DNA of 64,000 nt from Streptomyces soli (lineage in GTDB: Bacteria; Actinomycetota; Actinomycetes; Streptomycetales; Streptomycetaceae): positions 38,929 through 102,928 of the forward strand of contig NZ_RJVR01000216.1 in the NCBI RefSeq assembly GCF_003999195.1, in the 5' to 3' direction. How positions within the stretch are numbered: position 1 is the first letter of the stretch; each line of letters begins with the position of its first letter. The notes under the pieces were generated by a model. It saw only the letters and a list, made by a program, of their open reading frames with translations. It was not told the DNA's origin and did no database searches. Of the stretch, positions 38,648 to 46,571 are shown one piece after another. The translations under genes and the position numbers were made by a program.

Positions 38648-39468
38648 GCGGCCTCTCCCGGGTCCTGGACGCGGTCGAGCTGCTGCTTGAGCAGGTCCGC
38701 GGCGCTCGTCTTGTCCAAGGGCGATGTGCCGGTGGCGTTCATGGTGATGAGGAGGTCGCCCTCGGTGGCCTGGCAGGTCATCCAGTCGAGCTTGGAGCCG
38801 GACGTCTTGGGCGGCAGGATGCAGCGGGCCTTGTCGTGGCCGGCGACCTTCGGGCCGTTGCGGTAGATGCCCAGCGCCTTGGTGAAGGCGGAGTAGAACT
38901 CGGTCATGCTGCGGGCGGCCTGCTTGTTCTTCATCTGGACGATCTGCGTCTCGACGACCAGGTCGCCGCTATTGCTGGTGTACGTACGCATGCCGATGCC
39001 CTCGATGTGCAGCTGGTCGACCGCCTTGCGGGCGGCGTTGCGCTGCTTGGCGGACAGGTCGCGGTACGAGTCCTTCATCAGGGTGACGGCACGCTTGCCG
39101 CTGAGCTCGGTGTCGTTGCCGTACTCGGCGATGTCCGGGCCCGCCGTGTAGCCGTCGGGCATGGGCAACAGCAACTTGCCGAGGGCGCCGTAGTGGCTGC
39201 CGCCGGACTGGGCTCCGTACTCGCCGGTCTTCTTGGGGGCGGGCGCCTTCCAGGGCTGGGAGGCGCTTTGCTTCTTGTCGTCCTGCTGGTGCTTGAGCAT
39301 GGCGTAGCCGATGCCGCCGCCAGCCGCGACGCCCACGAGCACGACGGCGAGGGCGAGGGCGAGGCCCTTGCGGCTCTTCTTCGGCGGCTCGGGAGCGAAC
39401 TCGGGAACGAACGCGGGCGCGGGCTCGGGCTCGGGCTCGGGGAGGAGATTCGTGGTCTCGTCGGTCAC
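38644..39468 (-). CDS. membrane-anchored extracytoplasmic protein, tandem paralog 2
   Basis: A 274-residue protein with an acidic, proline-rich N-terminus, a transmembrane helix (LALALAVVLVGVAAGGGIGY) and an outside domain. The GTG start overlaps the stop of paralog 1 by 4 nt, and its own stop overlaps paralog 3, so the three form one translation-coupled unit. Two cysteines in the outside domain (CILPP and MTCQA) could form a disulfide. Function unknown. Confidence 0.75.
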   Translation of the reverse strand: MTDETTNLLPEPEPEPAPAFVPEFAPEPPKKSRKGLALALAVVLVGVAAGGGIGYAMLKHQQDDKKQSASQPWKAPAPKKTGEYGAQSGGSHYGALGKLLLPMPDGYTAGPDIAEYGNDTELSGKRAVTLMKDSYRDLSAKQRNAARKAVDQLHIEGIGMRTYTSNSGDLVVETQIVQMKNKQAARSMTEFYSAFTKALGIYRNGPKVAGHDKARCILPPKTSGSKLDWMTCQATEGDLLITMNATGTSPLDKTSAADLLKQQLDRVQDPGEAA

Positions 39469-40292
39469 AGCCGCTCCAACTGCCGCTTGGCCAGGGACTG
39501 GATGGTGCTCATGCTGATCGACCGCGACGAAAAGACCCAGATGTCCACCATGACGTTCCCCTGGCGGGCCAGCGCACGGGCCGTGTACAACGGCAGGTAG
39601 CCGGCCTTGATCTGCGGCTTGGAGTAGACCCACGCCGTGCCGTCGACCGAGCCCGGAATGTCCTTGCCGTTGTTGCCCGCGTAGTCCTTGTCCGCCATGT
39701 AGCTCTGCTCGTCACTGAGCCGCTCGGGGGTGTAGGCCTGCTGGTCGTCCCGGAACTGGACGAGGTTGATCTCGGTCTCGACGTAGTTCGAGTAGCTGCC
39801 GGTCGACCAGCCGGTGGCCGCGATCCGGCGGAAGCCGTTGCCTGCCAGCAGCCGGAACATGACGTCCGGCTTCTTGTACGACTCGGCGTAGTCGTACTCC
39901 GACATCCAGTTGTTGTCGGTGTACGAGGCCGTGTAGTCCTTCGCGCCCTTGGGCTTCTTCAGCAGCAGCTTGCGCAGGTCGCCGTCGTACGTGACGAGCG
40001 TGTCCTCGGCCGCGGTGAGCGGCTTGGCGGCCGGGGCCGCGCCCGTCGGCTGCTTCAGCTTGGCCTGGGTGAGCGGCGGGAGCGGGGTGTCCGGGCGCTG
40101 GTACTGGATCTGGTAGCCGACGCCGGTTCCGGCGAGGACGCCGAGGATCGCCGCGACGGCGATGATCAGCGTCGTGCGGCCCCGGCGGCGCCGGGGCCGG
40201 GGCTGGGGCGGAGCCGCGTCCGGAGCCACGGGTGGCTCCAAAGGGGGCTCGGGGATGGGGACAGGAGCGTCCAGGGACAAGAGGTTCTCCAC
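39465..40292 (-). CDS. membrane-anchored extracytoplasmic protein, tandem paralog 1
   Basis: A 275-residue protein. The N-terminus is proline-rich, then an RPRRRRGR stop-transfer cluster, a transmembrane helix (LIIAVAAILGVLAGTGVGY) and an outside domain with LRKLLLKKPKGAKDY. I place the start at GTG 40292 (VENLLSLDAPVPIPEP), which gives the same layout as its paralogs; longer in-frame sequence upstream is not conserved-looking. First gene of the three-gene unit. Confidence 0.72.
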   Translation of the reverse strand: MENLLSLDAPVPIPEPPLEPPVAPDAAPPQPRPRRRRGRTTLIIAVAAILGVLAGTGVGYQIQYQRPDTPLPPLTQAKLKQPTGAAPAAKPLTAAEDTLVTYDGDLRKLLLKKPKGAKDYTASYTDNNWMSEYDYAESYKKPDVMFRLLAGNGFRRIAATGWSTGSYSNYVETEINLVQFRDDQQAYTPERLSDEQSYMADKDYAGNNGKDIPGSVDGTAWVYSKPQIKAGYLPLYTARALARQGNVMVDIWVFSSRSISMSTIQSLAKRQLERL

Positions 40293-40462
40293 GGGTGGAT
40301 CGGAACAGGGCAAGTTTTGTTGGGCTGCCGCGTGGCGCGGGCGGCTCAGCGTCCGGTCTTCAGGCGGCGGTACTGCAGGTCGAAAAGCACTCGCAGCTGC
40401 GCGCGGTCCGGGGTCTTGGCCGGAGGAGCTGAGCCGGTACGCCTTCGAGGGGTGGCTGCCGT

Positions 40463-40744
40463 CTAGATGCCGCCGCTCTTCACCGCGCCGGTGACCGTGC
40501 TGGACGGCGTGGGCGCGGCGGTCGTCGGCGCGGCCGTGGTCGTGGTCGTGGTCGTGGTCGTCGACGGGATCGTGCAGGGCGCAGCGGCGGTCATCAGCGG
40601 GGTGCGCCGGGGACGGCGCGGCGGTACCGGCGCGCCCGTTGGCATGGGCGGAACAACCAACGAATCGGACTGCGCTTCCACAAGGCCCCCCCGGGCAATC
40701 ACACAACGCCCTCGCGCCCCACGCGCAACAAGCGGAACCGGCAT
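40463..40744 (-). CDS. hypothetical protein with polythreonine stretch
   Basis: A 93-residue frame beginning MPVPLVARGARGRCVIARGG and containing nine consecutive threonines encoded by a hexamer repeat (about 40530-40560). Codon use is coding-like, and the gene is divergent from the DsrE-family gene with a 68-bp spacer. No family recognised. The 170 bp between it and the paralog at 40292 show nothing I can assign. Confidence 0.4.
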   Translation of the reverse strand: MPVPLVARGARGRCVIARGGLVEAQSDSLVVPPMPTGAPVPPRRPRRTPLMTAAAPCTIPSTTTTTTTTTAAPTTAAPTPSSTVTGAVKSGGI

Positions 40745-40812
40745 TATGTCGACTGAACGCAACCTCTTGACAGTCTTTTTTGTGTGAGACGGCCCACGCA
40801 TAGGGTAGGGCC

Positions 40813-41178
40813 ATGGCGAAGAAGCTCGTGATCAAGGTAACCGCAGGCACGGACGCACCGGAGCGCTGCTCGCAGGCGTTCACCGTGGCGGCCGTTGCGG
40901 TGGCCAGCGAGGTGGAGGTCTCGCTCTGGCTGACCGGCGAGTCCGCGTGGTTCGCGCTGCCGGGGAAGGCCGCCGAGTTCGAGCTGCCGCATGCCGCGCC
41001 GCTGCCGGAGCTGATCGACGGGATCATGGCGGGCGGCGGCCGGATCACGCTGTGCACGCAGTGCGCGGCCCGCCGCGAGATCACCGAGAAGGACGTCCTG
41101 GACGGCGTACGGATCGCGGGCGCCCAGGTCTTCGTCAGCGAGATCATGCCGGACGGCGTACAGGCCCTCGTCTACTGA
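40813..41178 (+). CDS. DsrE/DsrF-like family protein
   Basis: A 121-residue protein with the DsrE fold pattern: LVIKVTAGTDAPERCSQAF at the start, a central SLWLTGESAW and a CTQCAARR segment containing possible sulfur-handling cysteines. The role in sulfur relay is inferred from the family and from the rhodanese gene nearby. Confidence 0.85.
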   Translation: MAKKLVIKVTAGTDAPERCSQAFTVAAVAVASEVEVSLWLTGESAWFALPGKAAEFELPHAAPLPELIDGIMAGGGRITLCTQCAARREITEKDVLDGVRIAGAQVFVSEIMPDGVQALVY

Positions 41179-41217
41179 GGCAGCGGCCACGCAGGCAGCG
41201 GCCACTGACGCAGCGGC

Positions 41218-41475
41218 CTACTTGTGTTCCCTGTCGTCCAGCTCCCGCCACCACCGGTCGGACTGGGAGTCCCCGGACTCGTCCCACCAGCGCTCCCCCG
41301 GGTCCCTGCGGTTCGCCACGATCGCCGCGAAGGGCGGGATGACCATCGCCACGACGCACATCACCACGGCCGCCGTGACCGACCACAGGCGTACCACGCC
41401 CCACGCCAGGACGAAGAGCCCGACGCAGCTGCCCATCATGACGAAGTAGAGCCGATGCCGCCGTTGCACGCTCAT
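41218..41475 (-). CDS. DUF3099 membrane protein
   Basis: An 85-residue protein with two transmembrane helices (LYFVMMGSCVGLFVLAWGVV and VTAAVVMCVVAMVIPPFAAI) and a polar, tryptophan-rich tail (RWWDESGD, RWWREL). This matches DUF3099 proteins of actinobacteria; function unknown. The ATG at 41475 is preferred over longer frames. A triple repeat of gcagcggcc lies between its stop and the convergent DsrE gene. Confidence 0.8.
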   Translation of the reverse strand: MSVQRRHRLYFVMMGSCVGLFVLAWGVVRLWSVTAAVVMCVVAMVIPPFAAIVANRRDPGERWWDESGDSQSDRWWRELDDREHK

Positions 41476-41492
41476 GCTTCCACGGTACGCCG

Positions 41493-41522
41493 AAGGCCGC
41501 GCCCCAGCAGGAGCGCGGCCTT
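41493..41522 (-). terminator. hairpin terminator after the rhodanese/DUF1416 operon
   Basis: Perfect 10-bp inverted repeat (AAGGCCGCGC, 10-nt loop, GCGCGGCCTT) located 30 bp downstream of the DUF1416 stop codon and upstream of the DUF3099 gene. Confidence 0.85.
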
Positions 41523-41551
41523 CGTATGTACTCGTACTCGTAAAGCTGCCG

Positions 41552-41842
41552 TCAGACGGCGATGGCGATCTCCGCGGGCGAGCCCTGCTGGGCCACGACC
41601 GTGCGGTCCACCGTCGCACCCGGGACGAGCGCGCGCAGCGTCCAGGTGCCCGGGGCGGCGAAGAAGCGGAACTGTCCGGTCGCCGAGGTCGGGACCTCGG
41701 CGGTGAACTCGCCGCCGCCGTCGAGCAGACGGACGTAGCCGCTGATGGGCTCGCCGTCGCGGGTCACCGAACCCTGGATGATCGTCTCGCTCGCCACGTC
41801 AACTCCTGCCAGGTCCGGGCCGCCGGCCTTCGCTCCACACAT
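41552..41842 (-). CDS. DUF1416 family protein
   Basis: A 96-residue protein (MCGAKAGGPDLAGVDVASE) with a carboxypeptidase-regulatory-like beta-sandwich pattern (GSVTRDGEPISGYVRLLD, GQFRFFAAPGTWTLRAL). In actinobacteria it is regularly encoded directly after the thiosulfate sulfurtransferase gene, as here with a 22-bp gap. The exact role is unknown, probably linked to sulfur metabolism. Confidence 0.9.
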   Translation of the reverse strand: MCGAKAGGPDLAGVDVASETIIQGSVTRDGEPISGYVRLLDGGGEFTAEVPTSATGQFRFFAAPGTWTLRALVPGATVDRTVVAQQGSPAEIAIAV

Positions 41843-41864
41843 ATGGTCCTCTTCCCTTTCCCTG

Positions 41865-42710
41865 TTACTTCGCCGCGCCGAGCTCGATCGGCACGCCGAC
41901 GAGCGAGCCGTACTCGGTCCAGGAGCCGTCGTAGTTCTTGACGTTCGGCTGCTCGAGCAGCTCGTGCAGCACAAACCAGGTGAGCGAGGAACGCTCACCG
42001 ATGCGGCAGAGCGCGATGGTGTCCTTCGACAGGTCGACGCCCTCGTCCTCGTAAAGGGCCTTGAGCTCGTCGTCGGACTTGAAGGTGCCGTCGTCGTTGG
42101 CGTTCTTCGACCACGGGATGTTGCGGGAGGTCGGGATGTGACCCGGCTTCTGCGACTGCTCCTGCGGGAGGTGTGCCGGGGCGAGCAGCTTGCCGGAGAA
42201 CTCGTCGGGCGAGCGGACGTCGACCAGGTTCAGGCTGCCGATCGCGGCGATGACCTCGTCACGGAAGGCACGGATCGAGCTGTCCTGCTCCTTGGCCTTG
42301 TACTCGGTGGCCGGACGGTTCGGGACCTCGGAGCCGTCCACCAGGTCGCGGGAGTCCAGCTCCCACTTCTTGCGGCCGCCGTCGAGGAGCTTGACGTCCT
42401 GGTGGCCGTAGAGCTTGAAGTACCAGTACGCGTAGGCGGCGAACCAGTTGTTGTTGCCGCCGTAGAGAACGACGGTGTCGTCGTTGGCGATGCCCTTCTC
42501 CGACAGCAGCTTCTCGAAGCCGGCCTGGTCGACGAAGTCACGGCGCACCGGGTCCTGGAGGTCCTTCTTCCAGTCGATGCGGACGGCGTTCTTGATGTGG
42601 TTCTTGTCGTACGCCGACGTGTCCTCGTCGACCTCGACAATGACCACCTTCGGGTCGTCGATCCGGTCCTGGACCCAATCGGCGTCCACCAGGACGTCAC
42701 TGCGGCTCAT
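41865..42710 (-). CDS. sseA: thiosulfate sulfurtransferase (rhodanese)
   Basis: A 281-residue tandem-rhodanese protein. The N-terminal domain is inactive-type. The C-terminal domain carries the active cysteine in ALCRIGERSS (about residue 235), whose loop differs from the 3-mercaptopyruvate type. It transfers sulfane sulfur from thiosulfate to an acceptor. A cysteine-containing leader peptide lies about 115 bp upstream, suggesting control by cysteine supply. Confidence 0.92.
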   Translation of the reverse strand: MSRSDVLVDADWVQDRIDDPKVVIVEVDEDTSAYDKNHIKNAVRIDWKKDLQDPVRRDFVDQAGFEKLLSEKGIANDDTVVLYGGNNNWFAAYAYWYFKLYGHQDVKLLDGGRKKWELDSRDLVDGSEVPNRPATEYKAKEQDSSIRAFRDEVIAAIGSLNLVDVRSPDEFSGKLLAPAHLPQEQSQKPGHIPTSRNIPWSKNANDDGTFKSDDELKALYEDEGVDLSKDTIALCRIGERSSLTWFVLHELLEQPNVKNYDGSWTEYGSLVGVPIELGAAK

Positions 42711-42824
42711 GCTGTTCTCCTCCGGGGCAGTTCGGATATCTCGCCGGCGTACGGACGGGTACGCGCGGCGGCGGCGCTTATCGCTTACGCGACGGGGGAA
42801 GGGCGGCCAGGAAAATGCGCAGGC

Positions 42825-42905
42825 CTAGCGCATGCGACAGAGCATGGCGGCGACGCGGCACAGGTCAACTGCCCGCCGCTTCGTAAGGTCCGCCTGTCGC
42901 TTCAT
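42825..42905 (-). CDS. cysteine-containing leader peptide upstream of sulfurtransferase
   Basis: A 26-codon frame (MKRQADLTKRRAVDLCRVAA, then MLCRMR) matching the short basic leader peptides found before sulfur-metabolism operons in Streptomyces, with two cysteine codons near its end. Ribosome stalling at these codons when cysteinyl-tRNA is scarce could control the downstream operon, as shown for a mycobacterial analogue. Recognised from memory of the family. Confidence 0.72.
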   Translation of the reverse strand: MKRQADLTKRRAVDLCRVAAMLCRMR

Positions 42906-43085
42906 GACCTCGATCGTAGGCACCGAGCGGGGCAGTGTCACCGCTGGTCCGCCATTCGGGACGCCGGTGTCCGCATTGTGGTACGGATGACGGGCGCGCA
43001 CCTGTTCGAAGGGCCCTCACGGTGATCGCCGGGCGCGGGGCGCCTGCGGGTCGGACTCCCCCATCTCACCCTGCGGACGTATCGC

Positions 43086-43799
43086 TCAGCCCGCGAGCAC
43101 GACCTTCGTCCCCGTCGCGGCGATCGTGATCCCCTCCGGGCTCGTGTCCACCGACTTCAGCTCGATGCCCTCCGGCAGCCCGACCAGCTTCCGCGCGAAG
43201 TCGATCTGGCCCCTGATCAGCGTCTCCACGGACGACGGCAGACCGCTGACGTTCGGGATCGAGTCCGCGTGCAGCTGGATCGTGTTGCCGCCCGTCACGC
43301 TGACCTGGCTCACCACCGACCGCTTCACCGTCCCCACGACCGGCAACGACAGACTCACGGTCAGCTTCACCTTCCCCTTGCCGTTGGCAGCCGCGCCGCC
43401 ATACGCCACGGAGACCCCGTCCGGCGCCGCCTTCGTCAGATCCGCGTACGTCACCAGCGCCGACCCGTCCGCCGTGTCCGCCACCGCCGACGCGAAGCCG
43501 TTGCCCAGCCGCACGCCGCGCAGATCCGCCGTGAACCGGTCGATCCGCAGCGCGGTGCCGCCCGTGCCCGCCGTGATGCCATTGGCCGTGACCGTCACGT
43601 CGTCCAGCTTCTTCGACGCCACCTGGGTCAAGAACGGGAACCCATGGATCGACACATCAGGCTTTTCGGACAGCCCCTGGGTCTGCTGGGCCTTGCTCGC
43701 CGCCTCCGACTCCGCGAAGTGCAGGGCGACGCGGTCGGCTGCGACGAACAGGCCGCCAAGTATCACGACGATGATCAACAGGATCCGCAATGCGCGCAT
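43086..43799 (-). CDS. LmeA-like DUF2993 family lipid-binding protein
   Basis: A 237-residue protein with an N-terminal signal anchor (RILLIIVVILGGLFVAADRV) and a DUF2993 domain (beta-rich, with IHGFPFLTQVASKKLDDVTV). The mycobacterial relative LmeA helps mature cell-envelope lipoglycans. The substrate in Streptomyces is unknown. The 180 bp upstream to the leader peptide hold no gene. Confidence 0.85.
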   Translation of the reverse strand: MRALRILLIIVVILGGLFVAADRVALHFAESEAASKAQQTQGLSEKPDVSIHGFPFLTQVASKKLDDVTVTANGITAGTGGTALRIDRFTADLRGVRLGNGFASAVADTADGSALVTYADLTKAAPDGVSVAYGGAAANGKGKVKLTVSLSLPVVGTVKRSVVSQVSVTGGNTIQLHADSIPNVSGLPSSVETLIRGQIDFARKLVGLPEGIELKSVDTSPEGITIAATGTKVVLAG

Positions 43800-43818
43800 T
43801 GCTCGACCCTAGCCGGGC

Positions 43819-43894
43819 TCACCCCACCAGCGCCCGGCCCAGTACGTAAACGGCCGGAGCCGCAGCTGTCAGCGGCAGCGCGACGCCCGCGGTG
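43819..43894 (-). pseudogene. duplicated 3' end of the downstream-named membrane protein gene
   Basis: These 76 bp encode AGVALPLTAAAPAVYVLGRA LVG and a stop, the same peptide as the true C-terminus at 43954-44029. They use several different synonymous codons and a different stop (TGA against TAG). It looks like the old 3' end left behind after the gene was replaced by a homologous allele. The 59 bp between contain GC-rich repeat-like sequence. Confidence 0.75.
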
Positions 43895-43953
43895 CTGCAA
43901 TCTCCCGGGGGACAACCCCCGTACCCCCAGCAGGGGGCCCGACCACGGCACCC

Positions 43954-44850
43954 CTAGCCCACCAGCGCTCGGCCAAGGACGTACACCGCAGGCGCTGCGG
44001 CTGTCAGCGGCAGCGCGACGCCCGCGGTGAAGTGGACGAAGCGGGACGGGAAGTCGTAGCTGGCCACCCGCAGGCCGATCAGGGCGGCGGCGCCGGCGGC
44101 GAGGCCGACGAGGGCGCCGTCGCCGCTACTGAGCCCGCTGGCGTGCGCCATCGCGACCCCGGCCCCCGAGGCGGCGAGCAGGGCGACGACCACCGTCGCC
44201 ACGCCCTTCCCGTGCAGGCTGCGGACCACCGTCGCGACGGCGACCGCGATCGCGCCGACGATGATCACGTCACTGCCGTGCGGGTTGGAGGCGGCGGCGA
44301 GATAGCCCCCCGCGAGCACCGTCACCAGCGTCGAGGCGGCGGTCGCCGTCAGCGAGGACAGCCGCTCCTCGGCGCTGCCGCGGTGCCGCAGCTGGAGTAC
44401 GAGTACGAGCAGCAGCCACACGCCCAGCGTGCCGACCAGTACGGCCGGACCGTTCTCGCCGCCCGTCGCCAGCAGCACCACATCCGCCGTCACGCCCGCC
44501 ATGAACGCCAGCACGATGCCCTGGCGGGCCGGCCACATGCCGTTCAGCCGGAACCATCCCGCTGCCGTCACCGCCTGCAGCAGCACCAGCGGCACCGCCA
44601 GCCCCGGCCGCCCGAGCGATGCGCCGCCGGCCAGCAACAGCGCCAGCATCGTCGTCAGCGCCGCCGGCTGCGGCCCGGGCGGAATGATCGGGGACCCGGT
44701 GCGCTGCGCCGCCGGCACCGTGCCCTTCCGGCGGGCCGCCCTGCCCTCCGCCGCCTGCGGCGGAAGATCCTCCACCGGCAGCATCACGGCGGTCTGCTCG
44801 GCCTCCTGCGGCATCGCGCCGCCATACGGGTCGTAAGTCACGCCGCTCAT
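43954..44850 (-). CDS. polytopic membrane protein of unknown function
   Basis: A 298-residue protein with a 60-residue cytoplasmic N-terminus and about eight to nine hydrophobic helices. No transporter signature was recognised. Its ATG overlaps the stop of the MoaD-like gene by 4 nt. The 3' end exists a second time as a remnant at 43819-43894. Confidence 0.8.
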   Translation of the reverse strand: MSGVTYDPYGGAMPQEAEQTAVMLPVEDLPPQAAEGRAARRKGTVPAAQRTGSPIIPPGPQPAALTTMLALLLAGGASLGRPGLAVPLVLLQAVTAAGWFRLNGMWPARQGIVLAFMAGVTADVVLLATGGENGPAVLVGTLGVWLLLVLVLQLRHRGSAEERLSSLTATAASTLVTVLAGGYLAAASNPHGSDVIIVGAIAVAVATVVRSLHGKGVATVVVALLAASGAGVAMAHASGLSSGDGALVGLAAGAAALIGLRVASYDFPSRFVHFTAGVALPLTAAAPAVYVLGRALVG

Positions 44851-45113
44851 CCTCCCGCGAACGGCGGCAGAACTTCGACCGTCCCGCCCTGCTTCAGCTC
44901 AACCCCCGCATGGTCCCGGGTCCCCACGGGGTCCCCGTCCACCAGAAACGAGCAGCTCGTCAGCACCCGCGCGAACTCCGGCCGCCCCGCATGCCGCTCC
45001 CGCGCGACCGCCAGCGCCTCGGCGAGCGTCCCCGCCTCATACGGCTCCTCCGCCGTGCCCGCCGCGGCCTTCGCCGCCGCCCAATACCGGATCGTCCCGG
45101 CCCGTCCGGCCAT
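44847..45113 (-). CDS. MoaD/ThiS-family sulfur-carrier protein
   Basis: An 88-residue ubiquitin-fold sulfur carrier (TIRYWAAAKAAAGTAEE) ending in the diglycine required for adenylation and thiocarboxylation (VLPPFAGG). It may act in molybdopterin or another sulfur transfer route. A start at 45113 fits family length; upstream in-frame ATGs at 45149 or 45170 are possible. Confidence 0.85.
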   Translation of the reverse strand: MAGRAGTIRYWAAAKAAAGTAEEPYEAGTLAEALAVARERHAGRPEFARVLTSCSFLVDGDPVGTRDHAGVELKQGGTVEVLPPFAGG

Positions 45114-45196
45114 TGCGGCCCCTTCGTCGTCCTGGCTACCACCATCCATGATGGCGCACCCAGCCGACACCAGTCCGTGGGGCCCGGGCCGGGTTG

Positions 45197-45462
45197 TCCC
45201 CCACCCCGCCCCTTCCCGAAACCGGGCTCTCCCCCCAAACCTTCGTTCGGGTGGGGGTCCCCCCGATCCTCAAACGCCGGACGGGCTGGTTCCACCGGGT
45301 TGTGGGAGAACGTTCCGCATGGCGAGCAAAGCGAGGTGCCCCCACCCAAAGGAAGCTTTGGGGGAGGCTGGCACAACCCGGCCACGAACCCGCGCCGAAG
45401 CACGCACGCGTCCGGGGTCCAGGGGCAGCGCCCCTGGTCTCGGGAAGGGGCGGGGTGGGGGA
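45197..45462. repeat. GC-rich intergenic repeat element with 23-bp inverted ends
   Basis: The 450-bp gap 45114-45566 holds no gene. Within it two copies of the Streptomyces repeat core face each other; their outer 23 bp (45197-45219 and 45440-45462) are perfect inverted repeats. Internal stretches (tcaaacgccggacgggctgg, and a cccaaaggaagctttggggg-type palindrome) are also typical. The same core is at 18035-18112. It could act as a terminator between the hydrolase gene and the MoaD gene. Confidence 0.8.
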
Positions 45463-45566
45463 AACAACCCCAGTCCCAACCGGCGGCAGCCCCGGCACGA
45501 CGGACGGAGGCTGAGCAGTGCGAGGGCGGCGTCCAGGAATCGGGCAGGGGCGGGGCGCGGGAGAGG

Positions 45567-46376
45567 TCAGCCGGCTTGGGCGGCCACCCAGGCGCCGACG
45601 CGGCGCAGCAGGGCGGGGGGAGCGGCGTTCTCGGCGTGGCCGAAACCCGGCTCGAGCCAGAGCTCGGCGGCGTCGCCGGCAGCGGCCGCGAGGGAGAGGG
45701 GATGGTCGACGGGGAAGTAGGCGTCGCGGTCGCCGTGGACGATGAGGAGGGGGGTGGGGGCGATGAGCGGCACCGCCTCGACCGGCGGGACGGGCACCGG
45801 GTTCCAGTCCTCACCGTGGATCCGGGTTCGGAGGCCGAGCCGGGAGACGAGGCGCCCGGCGGGGCGGGTGATGGCCCAGTGGACGCGCCGCATGGGCGCC
45901 GTACCCCGGTAGTACCAGCGGGCGGGCGAGCTGACGGACACGACCGCGTCGACCGAACCGCCCACCGCGTGCCGCAGGACGACGGAACCGCCCATGGAGA
46001 AGCCGACGGTCGCCACCCGCCCGAAGCCGAGCTTGCGGGCCCAGGCAACCGCCACGTCGAGGTCGAGGACCTCGCGGTCGCCGACCGTGGACCGGCCGCC
46101 GGAACGCCCGTGCCCCCGGAAGGAGAAAATGACGACGCCGCCGAACTCGGAGAAGACCCGCGCCGCCCGCTGCACGGCGGGCCGTTCCAGCGCGCCGGTG
46201 AAACCGTGGGCGACCACGAACGCAATGTCCCGTTCACCTGCGCGAGACCCCGCAGGAGGGACGTAAGCCGCATCGATCCGCACCCCGTCGGCCGTCAACA
46301 GCACCGCACGTTGACCACCGGAAGTGATCGATGAAAAACAAGATCGCGCAAATCGGGGCTCTTCAAGCGACTCCAT
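45567..46376 (-). CDS. alpha/beta hydrolase
   Basis: A 269-residue alpha/beta-hydrolase with the nucleophile elbow GFSMGG (about residues 122-127), oxyanion segment AHGFTG, and later acid and base in HGDRDAYFP and GFGHAEN. The substrate is unknown. It is divergent from glnR; other starts up to 30 residues downstream are possible. Confidence 0.85.
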   Translation of the reverse strand: MESLEEPRFARSCFSSITSGGQRAVLLTADGVRIDAAYVPPAGSRAGERDIAFVVAHGFTGALERPAVQRAARVFSEFGGVVIFSFRGHGRSGGRSTVGDREVLDLDVAVAWARKLGFGRVATVGFSMGGSVVLRHAVGGSVDAVVSVSSPARWYYRGTAPMRRVHWAITRPAGRLVSRLGLRTRIHGEDWNPVPVPPVEAVPLIAPTPLLIVHGDRDAYFPVDHPLSLAAAAGDAAELWLEPGFGHAENAAPPALLRRVGAWVAAQAG

Positions 46377-46400
46377 GTGGGCTATTCTCTTAGGTCAAGA

Positions 46401-46428
46401 GGATCCGGGCAGCGTCGCCCCCGGGTCC
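46401..46428 (+). promoter_or_regulatory. GC-rich hairpin in the glnR leader region
   Basis: GGATCCGGG (46401-46409) and CCCGGGTCC (46420-46428) can pair with one G-U step, followed by a short T-rich stretch (tttcgtgctttct). On the plus strand this has the look of an attenuator or terminator ahead of the 24-codon frame and glnR. Its role depends on where transcription starts. Confidence 0.45.
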
Positions 46429-46496
46429 TTTCGTGCTTTCTGGGCCGCCAGAGCGCATGCAGTTACGTCCTCGCATGGGACCGAGGAGGGTTCGCA

Positions 46497-46571
46497 ATGG
46501 GCAAGCGAAGCGTGCATGACCGGATGATGAACAACGTCAACACCGTGAACTACGACGGGAGCAGCCGGTGA
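46497..46571 (+). CDS. 24-residue reading frame overlapping the glnR start
   Basis: The frame has a near-ideal ribosome-binding site (gaggagg) and encodes [20 protein letters not shown] plus four residues. Its TGA overlaps the glnR GTG (GTGA), while glnR itself lacks a good ribosome-binding site. This indicates that translation of this short frame drives glnR translation. The peptide has asparagine-rich composition, which is notable upstream of a nitrogen regulator. Confidence 0.6.
   Translation: MGKRSVHDRMMNNVNTVNYDGSSR

Noticed and set aside
45197..45462. The element with 23-bp inverted ends as a transposable element (MITE)
   Set aside because: There is no target-site duplication visible, and its halves are copies of the common GC-rich intergenic repeat of the genus in opposite orientation.
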